From Candidatus Scatomonas merdigallinarum (GTDB lineage Bacteria; Bacillota; Clostridia; Lachnospirales; Lachnospiraceae), in contig DVKB01000032.1 of NCBI GenBank assembly GCA_018716305.1, positions 1-64,000 on the forward strand: a stretch of 64,000 nt of DNA, given 5' to 3'. Made by a program: the position numbers and the translations under genes. Numbering within the stretch: position 1 is the stretch's first letter; each line of letters begins with the position of its first letter. Below the pieces are notes generated by a model. That model was not told where the DNA came from, made no database searches, and saw only the letters and a list, made by a program, of their open reading frames with translations. Positions 9,472 to 17,638 of this stretch are shown here, in pieces.

Positions 9472-10788
9472 TTATTCCGCTGCCTGATCCTCTTCTTTTT
9501 CTTCTGTCTCTACCGCGTTGTCCGCCAGGAAAGTGACTGCCTCCTGCACGGCCAGATCTTCTCTCATCTGATCTTTCTCCGCGTCTCCCAGGATTTCTTT
9601 CAGCTTATCCTTTTCCATGCCGTACATCTTGGCCATCTTTTCAAACTCTTCTTCCAGTCTCTCATCGGAAATCTGGATGTTTTCCACCTGAGCTACCTTC
9701 TCCAGCACCAGACGGGTCTGGATCTGTTTCAGGGCCTGGGGCTTCATCTGCTCCTGCAGAGCCGCGGCGTTCTGTCCGGTATACTGCATATACTGCTCCA
9801 TGGACATGCCCTGGGCGCTGAGTCTTCTGGCGAAATTATCCACCATCTGCGCTGCCTGGGTATCCAGCATGGCGTCCGGAATCTCCATCTGGGCATTTGC
9901 TACCGCCTTGTCCACGGCGGCATTCTCTTTTTCTCTCTTCGCCTCGTCCTCTTTCTTTTTCTTCAGATCTTCGCGAAGACTGTTCTTGTACTCTTCCAGA
10001 GTGTCGAACTCGGAAACATCCTTGGCGAAATCATCGTCCAGCTCCGGCAGCTCTTTGGTCTCAATCTTGTGTACGGTGCATTTAAATACTGCCGCTTTTC
10101 CCTTCAGTTCTTCGGAATTGTAGTCTTCCGGGAAAGTAACGTGAACATCCACCACGTCCTCCGCCTTTGCTCCTACCAGCTGATCTTCAAAGCCGGGAAT
10201 AAAAGTGCCGGATCCCAGAGTCAGAGGATAATCCTTTCCGCTTCCGCCCTGGAAGGTCTCTCCGTCCACAGTTCCCTCAAAGTCGATGGTAACGATATCG
10301 CCCTTCTCTGCAGCGCGGTCCTCCACGGTAATTGTACGGGAATTTTTCTCCTGCTCTTTCTTCAGCTCTGCCTCGACCTCCTCATCGGTCACTTCCGTAT
10401 GGGACACAGGCACAGCCACGCCCTTGTACTCGCCCAGGGTTACATCCGGCTTTACAGCCACCTCAGCGGTAAAGATAAAGGGTTTGCCCTTCTCGATCTG
10501 CTCTACATGGATCTCCGGCCGGGATACGATATCCAGCTTGCTCTCCTCGGCAGCCTGAGAATAGGCCTGGGGAATCAGCGCATTGGCAGCGTCCTCATAG
10601 AAGACCCCTGCGCCGTACATTTTTTCAATCATAGCTCTCGGCACTTTTCCTTTGCGGAATCCGGGAATGCTGATATTCTTTTTCTGCTTGAGATAGGCGC
10701 TCTGCAACGCTTTCTCCAGCTCCTCAGCGGAAACTTCAATGGTGAGTTTCGCCATGTTCTTCTCCAAGTTTTCAACTTGAACGCTCAT
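9472..10788 (-). CDS. tig: Trigger factor, ribosome-associated chaperone/PPIase
   Basis: This chaperone binds nascent chains at the ribosome exit tunnel. It has 438 aa: the ribosome-binding domain with the signature GFRKGKVPR near residue 45, an FKBP-type PPIase domain (about 150-245), and a helical C-terminal domain ending in an acidic tail. AAGGAGGAAG precedes the ATG. It is the first gene of the tig-clpP-clpX-lon block. Confidence 0.95.
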   Translation of the reverse strand: MSVQVENLEKNMAKLTIEVSAEELEKALQSAYLKQKKNISIPGFRKGKVPRAMIEKMYGAGVFYEDAANALIPQAYSQAAEESKLDIVSRPEIHVEQIEKGKPFIFTAEVAVKPDVTLGEYKGVAVPVSHTEVTDEEVEAELKKEQEKNSRTITVEDRAAEKGDIVTIDFEGTVDGETFQGGSGKDYPLTLGSGTFIPGFEDQLVGAKAEDVVDVHVTFPEDYNSEELKGKAAVFKCTVHKIETKELPELDDDFAKDVSEFDTLEEYKNSLREDLKKKKEDEAKREKENAAVDKAVANAQMEIPDAMLDTQAAQMVDNFARRLSAQGMSMEQYMQYTGQNAAALQEQMKPQALKQIQTRLVLEKVAQVENIQISDERLEEEFEKMAKMYGMEKDKLKEILGDAEKDQMREDLAVQEAVTFLADNAVETEEKEEDQAAE

Positions 10789-10865
10789 TGTAAATCTTCC
10801 TCCTTTATATATGGAAAGTATTTTTTCTCATAAAGATATAGTCCGCCCGTGACAGCCATTAGAGA

Positions 10866-10894
10866 AGTATAGCATAAACTATTTTAAAACGCAA
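10866..10894 (-). promoter_or_regulatory. Sigma-A promoter of tig
   Basis: TTGCGT (10889-10894), a 17-nt spacer and TATACT (10866-10871) lie about 75 nt upstream of the tig start. No CIRCE or CtsR-like repeat was seen between promoter and gene. Confidence 0.7.
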
Positions 10895-10954
10895 GACGAA
10901 CTGGAAGATTCCTTTCAGCATCCCCGCAAGCTTATGCCTCCTGTTCCGGTCCGA

Positions 10955-11506
10955 TCAGCCCGCGTACACAATCTGCTCTTTGATCTCCAGGGCTTTCTCC
11001 TGTCCATCCAGCAGGCGGACCAGCTCCAGACCGAAATCAATGGCCGCGCCTACTCCCTTGGCAGTGGTAATATTGCCGTCGCTGACCGTGGGAACATTCT
11101 GCACCTGGGCTCCGGTGAGCTTCTCTTCCATGCCGGGATAGCACACGGCTTTTCTTCCCTGCAGGAAGCCCAGAGCGCCCAGCACGGAGGGAGCCGCGCA
11201 GATAGCCGCGATCCGTTTGCCTTCCTGATATTTTACTTTCAGCATAGAAGTCAGAGCCGCGCACTCTCCCAGATGCAGGGTTCCCGGCATTCCTCCCGGG
11301 AGCAGAAATACATCCCCGTCGTTTCCGTCTACATTCTCCAGAAGGGCATCGGCAGCCAGACGGATGCCGTTGGCTCCGGTCACCAGTTCCTTTCCTGTAA
11401 TAGATACGGTGCAGACCGTGTGGCCGGCTCTGCGAAGGATATCCACCGGTGTCATCGCCTCTACCTCTTCGCATCCGTCTGCCAGAAAAACATAGATTTT
11501 TGCCAT
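10955..11506 (-). CDS. DJ-1/PfpI family protein (YajL/DJ-1-like)
   Basis: This is a 183-aa member of the DJ-1/PfpI superfamily. The reactive cysteine is C103 in AAICAAPSVLG, with the conserved acidic residue in GCEEVEA near the N-terminus. Family members act as protein/nucleotide deglycases, chaperones or glyoxalases; the substrate cannot be told from sequence. The ATG at 11506 follows GGAGG. The gene stands alone, divergent from the CYTH gene. Confidence 0.88.
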   Translation of the reverse strand: MAKIYVFLADGCEEVEAMTPVDILRRAGHTVCTVSITGKELVTGANGIRLAADALLENVDGNDGDVFLLPGGMPGTLHLGECAALTSMLKVKYQEGKRIAAICAAPSVLGALGFLQGRKAVCYPGMEEKLTGAQVQNVPTVSDGNITTAKGVGAAIDFGLELVRLLDGQEKALEIKEQIVYAG

Positions 11507-11636
11507 TTTTTTATACCTCCCGCTGTATATTTGTCGTGTTTTCCGTTTACAGCCCATAGTATACAACATTTCTCCTTTTTTTCCAATACCAACCCGCCGG
11601 AACCCGCAGGTTTACAGGGCCCGCGCCCTGTTGCGG

Positions 11637-11666
11637 TGGACAATTCCTTCTTTTCTGTGTTAAAAT
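11637..11666 (+). promoter_or_regulatory. Probable promoter of the CYTH gene
   Basis: TGGACA (11637-11642), an 18-nt spacer and TAAAAT (11661-11666) lie about 60 nt before the start at 11727. Confidence 0.55.
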
Positions 11667-11726
11667 ACAGGTAAGAAAAGGATACAAATCTTATCTGTAC
11701 CTTCCGCCGAAAGGGGGTGATTTCCC

Positions 11727-12185
11727 ATGGAGATCGAGAGAAAATATCTGCTGCACAGGCTTCCGGAAAAGCTGGAGCAGTATCCCCGCCTGCGCATTGA
11801 ACAGGGCTATCTGTGCACGGCGCCGGTAGTGCGCATCCGCAGGCAGGACGATACGTATTATCTGACCTATAAAGGCAGCGGCCTGATGATCCGGGAGGAG
11901 TACAATCTTCCCCTGACGGAAGCGTCCTATGCGCACCTGCGTGAAAAAATCGACGGAATTCTGCTTTCCAAAACCCGATATCTGCTTCCGCTGAAAGGGA
12001 ATCTGACTGCTGAACTGGATGTATTTGACGCTCCCTATGAGGGACTCTGGCTGGTGGAGGTGGAATTTCCCGATCAGCAGTCAGCAGAACAGTTCGTTCC
12101 TCCGGAATGGTTTGGAGAAGATGTCACATTTTCCGCGAAATATCACAACAGCACCTTGAGTCTGCCTTCTTCATCCGCTTCCTGA
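11727..12185 (+). CDS. CYTH domain protein (triphosphate tunnel enzyme family)
   Basis: This 152-aa protein begins with the CYTH signature EIERKYL (the ExExK motif). It continues with RIRRQDDTYYLTYKG and an acidic E-x-E near LVEVEFPD that would bind metal. CYTH tunnel enzymes hydrolyse inorganic triphosphate or thiamine triphosphate, or cyclise ATP. The short bacterial forms are most often triphosphatases. AAGGGGGTG precedes the ATG. Confidence 0.85.
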   Translation: MEIERKYLLHRLPEKLEQYPRLRIEQGYLCTAPVVRIRRQDDTYYLTYKGSGLMIREEYNLPLTEASYAHLREKIDGILLSKTRYLLPLKGNLTAELDVFDAPYEGLWLVEVEFPDQQSAEQFVPPEWFGEDVTFSAKYHNSTLSLPSSSAS

Positions 12186-12266
12186 TTTTCAGGTTCCGAC
12201 AAATTGCAACAAAGTGTTTTGCTATTGATTGATGCTGGATTGTTTATTTTTTCCTGGTTTGCGTTT

Positions 12267-12286
12267 AAACTGAAACCATACAGTTT
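12267..12286. promoter_or_regulatory. Candidate operator palindrome before the XRE gene
   Basis: AAACTG-N8-CAGTTT is a perfect inverted repeat 24 nt before the regulator start. Its position suits autoregulation by the small HTH protein; this is an inference from location. Confidence 0.45.
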
Positions 12287-12310
12287 CCATATGTGCAAGG
12301 AGAGAATATT

Positions 12311-12553
12311 ATGAATTATTCACATCTCAACGAGTTACGGCTGTTAGGCCTGACCATTGCCTATTACCGCCGTGCCAAAGGCATGACACAGGCAGAACTG
12401 GCGGAGGCAGTACATATCAGCCGTACCCATATGAGCAATATTGAAGCGCCCAACAGCCGCACTTCCATTTCCCTGAACCGGCTGTTTGACATTGCGGACG
12501 CTCTGGATATACAGGTAAAAGATCTGCTGGACTTTCAGGGTAAAGACCTTTAA
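12311..12553 (+). CDS. Small XRE-family (Cro/CI HTH) transcriptional regulator
   Basis: This 80-aa protein is almost entirely an HTH_3 domain: LTIAYYRRAKGMTQAELAEA then VHISRTHMSNIE, with the recognition helix around residues 35-50. There is no sensor domain. AAGGAGAGAATATT precedes the ATG. A palindrome just upstream and a terminator just downstream suggest a self-contained, possibly self-regulated unit. Its targets are unknown. Confidence 0.85.
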   Translation: MNYSHLNELRLLGLTIAYYRRAKGMTQAELAEAVHISRTHMSNIEAPNSRTSISLNRLFDIADALDIQVKDLLDFQGKDL

Positions 12554-12564
12554 TAAATGAGATG

Positions 12565-12614
12565 AATCCCCTTGGAAAGAGACATGCGTTGTCCCGGTTT
12601 CCAGGGGGATTTTT
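12565..12614 (+). terminator. Terminator after the XRE gene
   Basis: AATCCCCTTGGAAA pairs with TTTCCAGGGGGATT around an 18-22 nt loop and is followed by TTTT. It sits between the convergent XRE and proC genes. Confidence 0.8.
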
Positions 12615-12637
12615 CTGTTTCCAGGCTTTCAAAATTT

Positions 12638-13432
12638 TTACAATTCCCGCGCTTTTCTTACGCAGGCTTTGGAAGCTTCCATCACCGCGCTGCGGAATCC
12701 TTTTTCCTCCAGAACCCGCACAGCCTCCATGGTGGTGCCTCCCGGAGAGCAGACCATATCCTTCAGTTCTCCCGGATGTTTTCCCGTCTCCAGCACCATT
12801 TTGGCGCTGCCCAGCACTGACTGGGCCGCGAACTCATAGGCCTGTGCTCTGGGCATGCCGTCTGCCACTGCCGCGTCCGCCAAAGCTTCAATGAACAGAA
12901 ACACATAGGCCGGAGAACTGCCGCTGGCTCCCACTACCACATCGATCAGGGGTTCCGGAACCACCTCTGTTTTTCCGAAGCTTTGAAAAATTTTCTCCAC
13001 CGTCTCCAGCTCCGCCCCGGTCACAAAGGAATTGGGACAGAGCGCTGTCATGCCCTCTCCCACCAGAGCCGGGGTATTTGGCATGGTCCGCACCAGCTTC
13101 GTGGGCTTTCCAAAGGTGGAGTCCAGCCACTGCAGGGTCTTCCCCGGAGCCAGCGTCACTACCATGGTTTCCGGCTTTACAGCCTCTGTGATCTCCTGAA
13201 TGACCTCCTCCATATACACCGGCTTCACCGCCAGAATCAGCACGTCCGCAAAAGCCGCCGCCTCTGAATTATTCTCCGCCGCCAGGATTCCGATTTCCTC
13301 CCGGATCTTTTTTCTGGTAGCTTCTGTTCTGGCGGAGGCCATGATCTGTCCCGCCGGCACCAGATTCTGTTTCCTGATGCCCCCGATGATGGCCCGGGCC
13401 ATATTTCCGCATCCGATAAATCCTATTTTCAT
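12638..13432 (-). CDS. proC: Pyrroline-5-carboxylate reductase
   Basis: This enzyme makes proline from pyrroline-5-carboxylate with NAD(P)H. It has 264 aa, an N-terminal Rossmann motif MKIGFIGCGNMARAIIGG, VKPVYMEEV, and the C-terminal dimerisation signature SPGGTTMEAVRVLEEKGFR. The ATG at 13432 is preferred over an in-frame TTG two codons upstream. It has its own promoter and no proA/proB nearby. Confidence 0.94.
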   Translation of the reverse strand: MKIGFIGCGNMARAIIGGIRKQNLVPAGQIMASARTEATRKKIREEIGILAAENNSEAAAFADVLILAVKPVYMEEVIQEITEAVKPETMVVTLAPGKTLQWLDSTFGKPTKLVRTMPNTPALVGEGMTALCPNSFVTGAELETVEKIFQSFGKTEVVPEPLIDVVVGASGSSPAYVFLFIEALADAAVADGMPRAQAYEFAAQSVLGSAKMVLETGKHPGELKDMVCSPGGTTMEAVRVLEEKGFRSAVMEASKACVRKAREL

Positions 13433-13490
13433 TTGCAAATTCCGCCTTCCGCTGTGATTTCAGCCGCCGGCATACGCCGGCGCTGCTTCT

Positions 13491-13519
13491 ATTATAAAAT
13501 TCTTTTTTTGGCTGCGCAA
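13491..13519 (-). promoter_or_regulatory. Probable promoter of proC
   Basis: TTGCGC (13514-13519), a 17-nt spacer and TATAAT (13491-13496) lie between asnB and proC. A short hairpin (GCCGGC-GTAT-GCCGGC) lies immediately downstream in the leader. Confidence 0.55.
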
Positions 13520-13522
13520 GCG

Positions 13523-15370
13523 TCAGACAGGCTTTCCGGTATTTTTCTCAAAACAGGTCCGGTACCAAAGCAAAAACATGTAAATAGTCCAGATTTTTCT
13601 GCCGGAATCCTCCTTTCTTCTGTAATGCCGGTCCAGCAGGCGGAGAATTTCCGGAATCCGAAAAAATTCCCGGGCGGCAGGGCCTGTAAACTCTTCCCGC
13701 ACCATTCTGTAATATTGTTCTTCCCGAAGCCAGGTTCGGATGGGCACCGGAAATCCCAGCTTGGGTTTTTCCGCTGTCGTTTGGGACAGTCGGCGCTCCG
13801 CCGCCGCCCGCATCGCATATTTTGTGGCCGCGTCCGTGACCTTCCATTTTTTCGGTATAGAGGCCGCTGCCCGGAACACTTCCAGATCCAGAAAGGGAAC
13901 CCGCAGTTCCAGAGAATGCGCCATGCTCATGCGGTCCGCCTTTAGAAGAATGTCTCCCACCATCCACAAATTCAGATCCAGGTACTGCATCCTGGTCACA
14001 TCGTCCAGTCCGGCGGATCTCCGATAATAAGGCCTGCACAGTTTCCAGGGATCCTCCGCCAGTTCCGGATCCCGGAGAATCTTCTGTTTTTCCTGCCGGG
14101 TAAACATAGAAGCGTTGCCGATAAAGCTTTCCTCCAAAGGCCGCCCTGCCCGGATCAGAAAATCACGGCCCGGCAGATCCGGCAGAAAACCCGCGGCCCG
14201 CCCCAGAAATTTTCTCAAACCGGAGGGCAAAAGCCTCTGATAGCCGGCATTGGAGTCCGGCATGTGGTAGATCCGGTATCCTCCGAACAGTTCGTCCGCC
14301 CCCTCCCCGGAAAGCACCACTTTTACCTGCCGGCTGGCCAGTTCCGAGACAAAATAAAGAGCTACGCAGGCTGGGTCCGCCAGAGGCTGGTCCATATAAT
14401 ACTGAACCGCCGGCAGGGACTCAAAAAATTCATCTCCGCTGATGATTCTGGCTGTATGCTCCAGATTTTTTTCCGCGGCTGTTTTCTGTGCCCAGTCGAT
14501 CTCATTGCAGCGGCTGTCCTCCGCAAACCCCACTGTAAAAGCTTTCTGCCCGGAAAAATAGGACGCCGCCCAGCTGGAATCCACCCCGCTGGACAGAAAG
14601 CAGCCCACCTCCACATCGCTGACCCGGTGCGCCTTTACGGAATCCTCAAAGGCAGCCTCGATCCGGTCCGCCGCCTCGGTCAGCGGCATGGCTTCATCCG
14701 GGCAGAAAACAGGCTCCCAGTATCGGCGGATATGCAGCGTACCGTTCCGGTATCTCATACAGTGGGCGGGGGGCAGACAGAAAATACCGCGATAAAAAGT
14801 CTCCGGCGGAACCGGATACTGAAAAGAGAGATAGCGTTCCAGGGTTCTTTCATTCAGCTGCCTCTGAAATCCCGAGAACTCCAGAAGGCTCTTGATCTCT
14901 GAGCCGTAGACAAAATGCCCGCCGCACTCCATGTAATGCAGCGGCTTAATGCCGAAAAAATCCCGGGCAAGAAACAGCCCTTTCTCCCTCCGGTCATAGA
15001 TGCAGAAGGCAAACATCCCCCGAAGTCTCCGGAGCATGTTCTCTCCCCACTCTTCGTAGGCGTGGACCAGCACCTCTGAATCTGATTCTGTATAAAAAAA
15101 ATGACCGCGGGCAAGAAGAATTTTCCGCAGTTCTCTGTAGTTGTAAATTTCCCCGTTAAAGGTCAGCACCAGCGACCTGTCCTCATTATATACCGGCTGA
15201 TTTCCGGACTGCAGATCGATGATGGCCAGCCGGCGGAATCCCATATGGATCCCCGGCTCCTCGAAATATCCGCTGCTGTCCGGCCCCCGGTGAGCCATTC
15301 GGTCCGCCATCCTTCGGATCTGCGCTCTGTCGCAGCCCGTATCTCCGATATAACCGCAAATTCCACACAT
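13523..15370 (-). CDS. asnB: Asparagine synthase (glutamine-hydrolysing)
   Basis: This enzyme amidates aspartate with ATP and glutamine. It has 615 aa. The N-terminal class-II glutaminase domain starts at the nucleophile Cys2 (MCGICGYIG) and has AHRGPDSSGYF. The C-terminal synthetase domain has the pyrophosphate loop SSGVDSS and LSGEGADELFGGY. The ATG at 15370 is fixed by the need for Cys2 and by GGAGGG upstream. Some family members amidate other substrates, but the short gene context gives no hint of that. Confidence 0.92.
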   Translation of the reverse strand: MCGICGYIGDTGCDRAQIRRMADRMAHRGPDSSGYFEEPGIHMGFRRLAIIDLQSGNQPVYNEDRSLVLTFNGEIYNYRELRKILLARGHFFYTESDSEVLVHAYEEWGENMLRRLRGMFAFCIYDRREKGLFLARDFFGIKPLHYMECGGHFVYGSEIKSLLEFSGFQRQLNERTLERYLSFQYPVPPETFYRGIFCLPPAHCMRYRNGTLHIRRYWEPVFCPDEAMPLTEAADRIEAAFEDSVKAHRVSDVEVGCFLSSGVDSSWAASYFSGQKAFTVGFAEDSRCNEIDWAQKTAAEKNLEHTARIISGDEFFESLPAVQYYMDQPLADPACVALYFVSELASRQVKVVLSGEGADELFGGYRIYHMPDSNAGYQRLLPSGLRKFLGRAAGFLPDLPGRDFLIRAGRPLEESFIGNASMFTRQEKQKILRDPELAEDPWKLCRPYYRRSAGLDDVTRMQYLDLNLWMVGDILLKADRMSMAHSLELRVPFLDLEVFRAAASIPKKWKVTDAATKYAMRAAAERRLSQTTAEKPKLGFPVPIRTWLREEQYYRMVREEFTGPAAREFFRIPEILRLLDRHYRRKEDSGRKIWTIYMFLLWYRTCFEKNTGKPV

Positions 15371-15450
15371 AAGCCGATTCCCTCCGGGCCTTCTGAATTT
15401 CTGATACAAGCTTAGTATATGAAACCTGCGCCGTCAAATACGCCCGGATA

Positions 15451-16374
15451 TTAAAAATCCTGAAATTTTATCTGTGATCCCCGGCACCATGGCGGAAGTT
15501 CCGTCTCCAGCACAATTTTCTGCCCGGTAAAGGGCTGCGCAAAGCGCAGTTTCCAGGCATGAAGCAGCGCGCCCTTTCCCCGGGGATCCGTCCCGTACAG
15601 CGGATCTCCCTCCAGGGGGCAGCCCAGATATGCCATGTGGACCCGGATCTGATGGGTGCGTCCCTGTTCCAGTTTCAGCTGAAGGAGGGCTTTTTTCCTC
15701 CCCTTTTTCTCCCAAACCCTCAGCACCCGGTAATGGGTTCTGGCAGCTTTTCCCTTGGGGGATACCTGCATTTTCATCAGCTCCCCTGGAATCCTCTGAA
15801 TGGGAGCGTCCACTGTTCCCTCCGCCGGTTCCGGGCAGCCTTCCGCCAGGGCCAGATACGTTTTTTCCAGGTTGCCATCTCCCCGCTGCCTGGCCAGAAT
15901 GCCGGCTGCCTCCCGGTTTTTAGCAAACAGCAGAATCCCTGACGTATCCTTGTCCAGACGCCCCAGCAGGCGGATCATTCCTCCGGTTCCCTGTTCCCTC
16001 AGATAGGCCGCCGCCAGGTTGGAGAGAGTATCTCTCCAATGTCCATGAGAGGGGTGGCAGACCATGCCCGCCGGCTTTTCCACCGCCAGCAGATCCCGGT
16101 CTTCGTAAAGGATTTTCAGCTTTCCGATGCCAGAGCAGGCTTCCACCTTTCCGGCCTTTTCCCCGCCTGTTTCCAGCCTGACCTCCAGAAGGTCCCCGGT
16201 ATGCAATGTCTGTGTCACCCGCTGCCGAAGGCCGTTGAGCCGGATCCCTTCTTCCCGGAATTTCAGGCGGCTGATCTGCTTCCGGGACAGACCCAGACCA
16301 ATCCGCAGGAATCTTTCCACACTCTGCCCCGCGGCTTCTTCCGCCACATGAATTTTTAAAACCTGATCCTCCAT
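15451..16374 (-). CDS. RluA-family pseudouridine synthase (RluD-like)
   Basis: This 307-aa protein isomerises uridine in RNA. An S4 RNA-binding domain (about residues 18-75) is followed by the catalytic domain with the active aspartate D141 in GRLDKDTSG. LEQGRTHQIRVHM and GDPLYG are also typical. Family members modify 23S rRNA or tRNA; which site this one targets cannot be told. It is transcribed toward asnB. Confidence 0.88.
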   Translation of the reverse strand: MEDQVLKIHVAEEAAGQSVERFLRIGLGLSRKQISRLKFREEGIRLNGLRQRVTQTLHTGDLLEVRLETGGEKAGKVEACSGIGKLKILYEDRDLLAVEKPAGMVCHPSHGHWRDTLSNLAAAYLREQGTGGMIRLLGRLDKDTSGILLFAKNREAAGILARQRGDGNLEKTYLALAEGCPEPAEGTVDAPIQRIPGELMKMQVSPKGKAARTHYRVLRVWEKKGRKKALLQLKLEQGRTHQIRVHMAYLGCPLEGDPLYGTDPRGKGALLHAWKLRFAQPFTGQKIVLETELPPWCRGSQIKFQDF

Positions 16375-16450
16375 ACTCTATCCTCTGCCCTGCAAAACTT
16401 TTCCGATTTTTCCTGATTATACCCTTTTCCCCGTCCTGAGGCAATCTCTT

Positions 16451-16479
16451 CTGACCATTTTCCCACGGCTGCATATACT
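16451..16479 (+). promoter_or_regulatory. Probable promoter of the substrate-binding lipoprotein
   Basis: CTGACC (16451-16456), a 17-nt spacer and TATACT (16474-16479) lie about 30 nt before the start codon, with AGGAGG between. Confidence 0.6.
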
Positions 16480-16507
16480 GATAGAGTAGGAAAGCAGGAG
16501 GTCTGAT

Positions 16508-17554
16508 ATGGCAAAAAAGGTATGCGCGCTGGTCTGCGCCGCCCTCCTCTGCTGCGGCGTTCTGGCTGGATGCGGCGGAGAGGGCACATCAGAAAAAGAA
16601 GCTTCTGTCCCGGCCACAGAAACCGAACTCATCCCTGTTACTCTCAATGAAGTGGCACATTCTATTTTTTACGCTCCTATGTACGTGGCTGTTGAAGAAG
16701 GATACTTTGAGGAGGAAGGCATTGATCTGACTCTGGTCAACGGTTTTGGAGCTGACAAGGTGCTCACAGCTCTGATCTCCGGGGAAGCGGATATCGGATT
16801 CATGGGGCCGGAATCCTCCGTGTACGCTTATCTGGAAGGAGCCACCGACGTAGTTGTCAACTTTGCCCAGCTGACCCAGCGAGCGGGAAATTTCCTTGTG
16901 GGCCGGGAGCCGGAAGAGGATTTTCAGTGGGAAGACCTGAAAGGAAAGTACGTGCTGGGAGGCCGGAAAGGCGGCATGCCCCAGATGGTGTTTGAATACG
17001 TGCTGAAACAGAACGGCATTGATCCCGGAAAAGATCTGGAGATCAACCAGGGCATCGACTTCGGTTCCACGGCCGCGGCTTTCTCCGGTGGGCAGGGGGA
17101 TTATACCGTTGAATTCGAGCCCTCCGCCACCGCTCTGGAAGAGCAGGGGGACGGCTATGTCATCGCCTCCCTGGGCGAAGATTCCGGCTACGTGCCCTAC
17201 ACCGCCTTCAGCGCCAGATCCAGCTATATGAAAGAACATCCGGAAGTCATCCAGGCTTTTACAGATGCCTTGCAGAAGGGTATGGACTTTGTACAGGCGC
17301 ACACTCCGGAAGAAATCGCGGAGACCATTGCTCCCCAATTTCCCGAGACCGATCTCTCCACCATCACCACCATTGTGACCCGCTACTATGAGCAGGACAC
17401 CTGGAAAGCGGATCTGGTTTTTGAGGAAGAAAGCTTTGAACTGCTGCAGGATATTCTGGAGGACGCCGGGGAACTGACGAAACGGGCTCCCTATGAAAAA
17501 CTGGTGGATACTTCCTATGCGGAAAAAGCGGCGGAACAGACAGGACAGTCTTAA
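16508..17554 (+). CDS. ABC transporter substrate-binding lipoprotein, NMT1/SsuA/TauA type
   Basis: This 348-aa secreted lipoprotein has a hydrophobic signal peptide with lipobox LAGC, so Cys22 would be lipidated. The mature protein has the NitT/TauT/THI5-like fold: PMYVAVEEGYFEEEGIDLTL, GADKVLTALISGEADIGFMG and TAAAFSGGQGDYTVEFEPSA. Ligands in this family include sulfonates, nitrate and thiamine precursors. No permease or ATPase gene adjoins it: the next gene is on the other strand and a terminator follows. Its transporter partners must be elsewhere. Confidence 0.85.
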   Translation: MAKKVCALVCAALLCCGVLAGCGGEGTSEKEASVPATETELIPVTLNEVAHSIFYAPMYVAVEEGYFEEEGIDLTLVNGFGADKVLTALISGEADIGFMGPESSVYAYLEGATDVVVNFAQLTQRAGNFLVGREPEEDFQWEDLKGKYVLGGRKGGMPQMVFEYVLKQNGIDPGKDLEINQGIDFGSTAAAFSGGQGDYTVEFEPSATALEEQGDGYVIASLGEDSGYVPYTAFSARSSYMKEHPEVIQAFTDALQKGMDFVQAHTPEEIAETIAPQFPETDLSTITTIVTRYYEQDTWKADLVFEEESFELLQDILEDAGELTKRAPYEKLVDTSYAEKAAEQTGQS

Positions 17555-17589
17555 CGCGCAAAGCCGGAAAATGATAAAAGGACTCCGCG

Positions 17590-17624
17590 GAAAAGCAGCG
17601 TACCTGACGGGTCCGCTGCTTTTC
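17590..17624. terminator. Bidirectional terminator
   Basis: GAAAAGCAGCG pairs perfectly with CGCTGCTTTTC around a 13-nt loop. It lies between the convergent lipoprotein gene and rlmI, with A and T runs on both sides. Confidence 0.85.
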
Positions 17625-17638
17625 CCTGCATACATATT

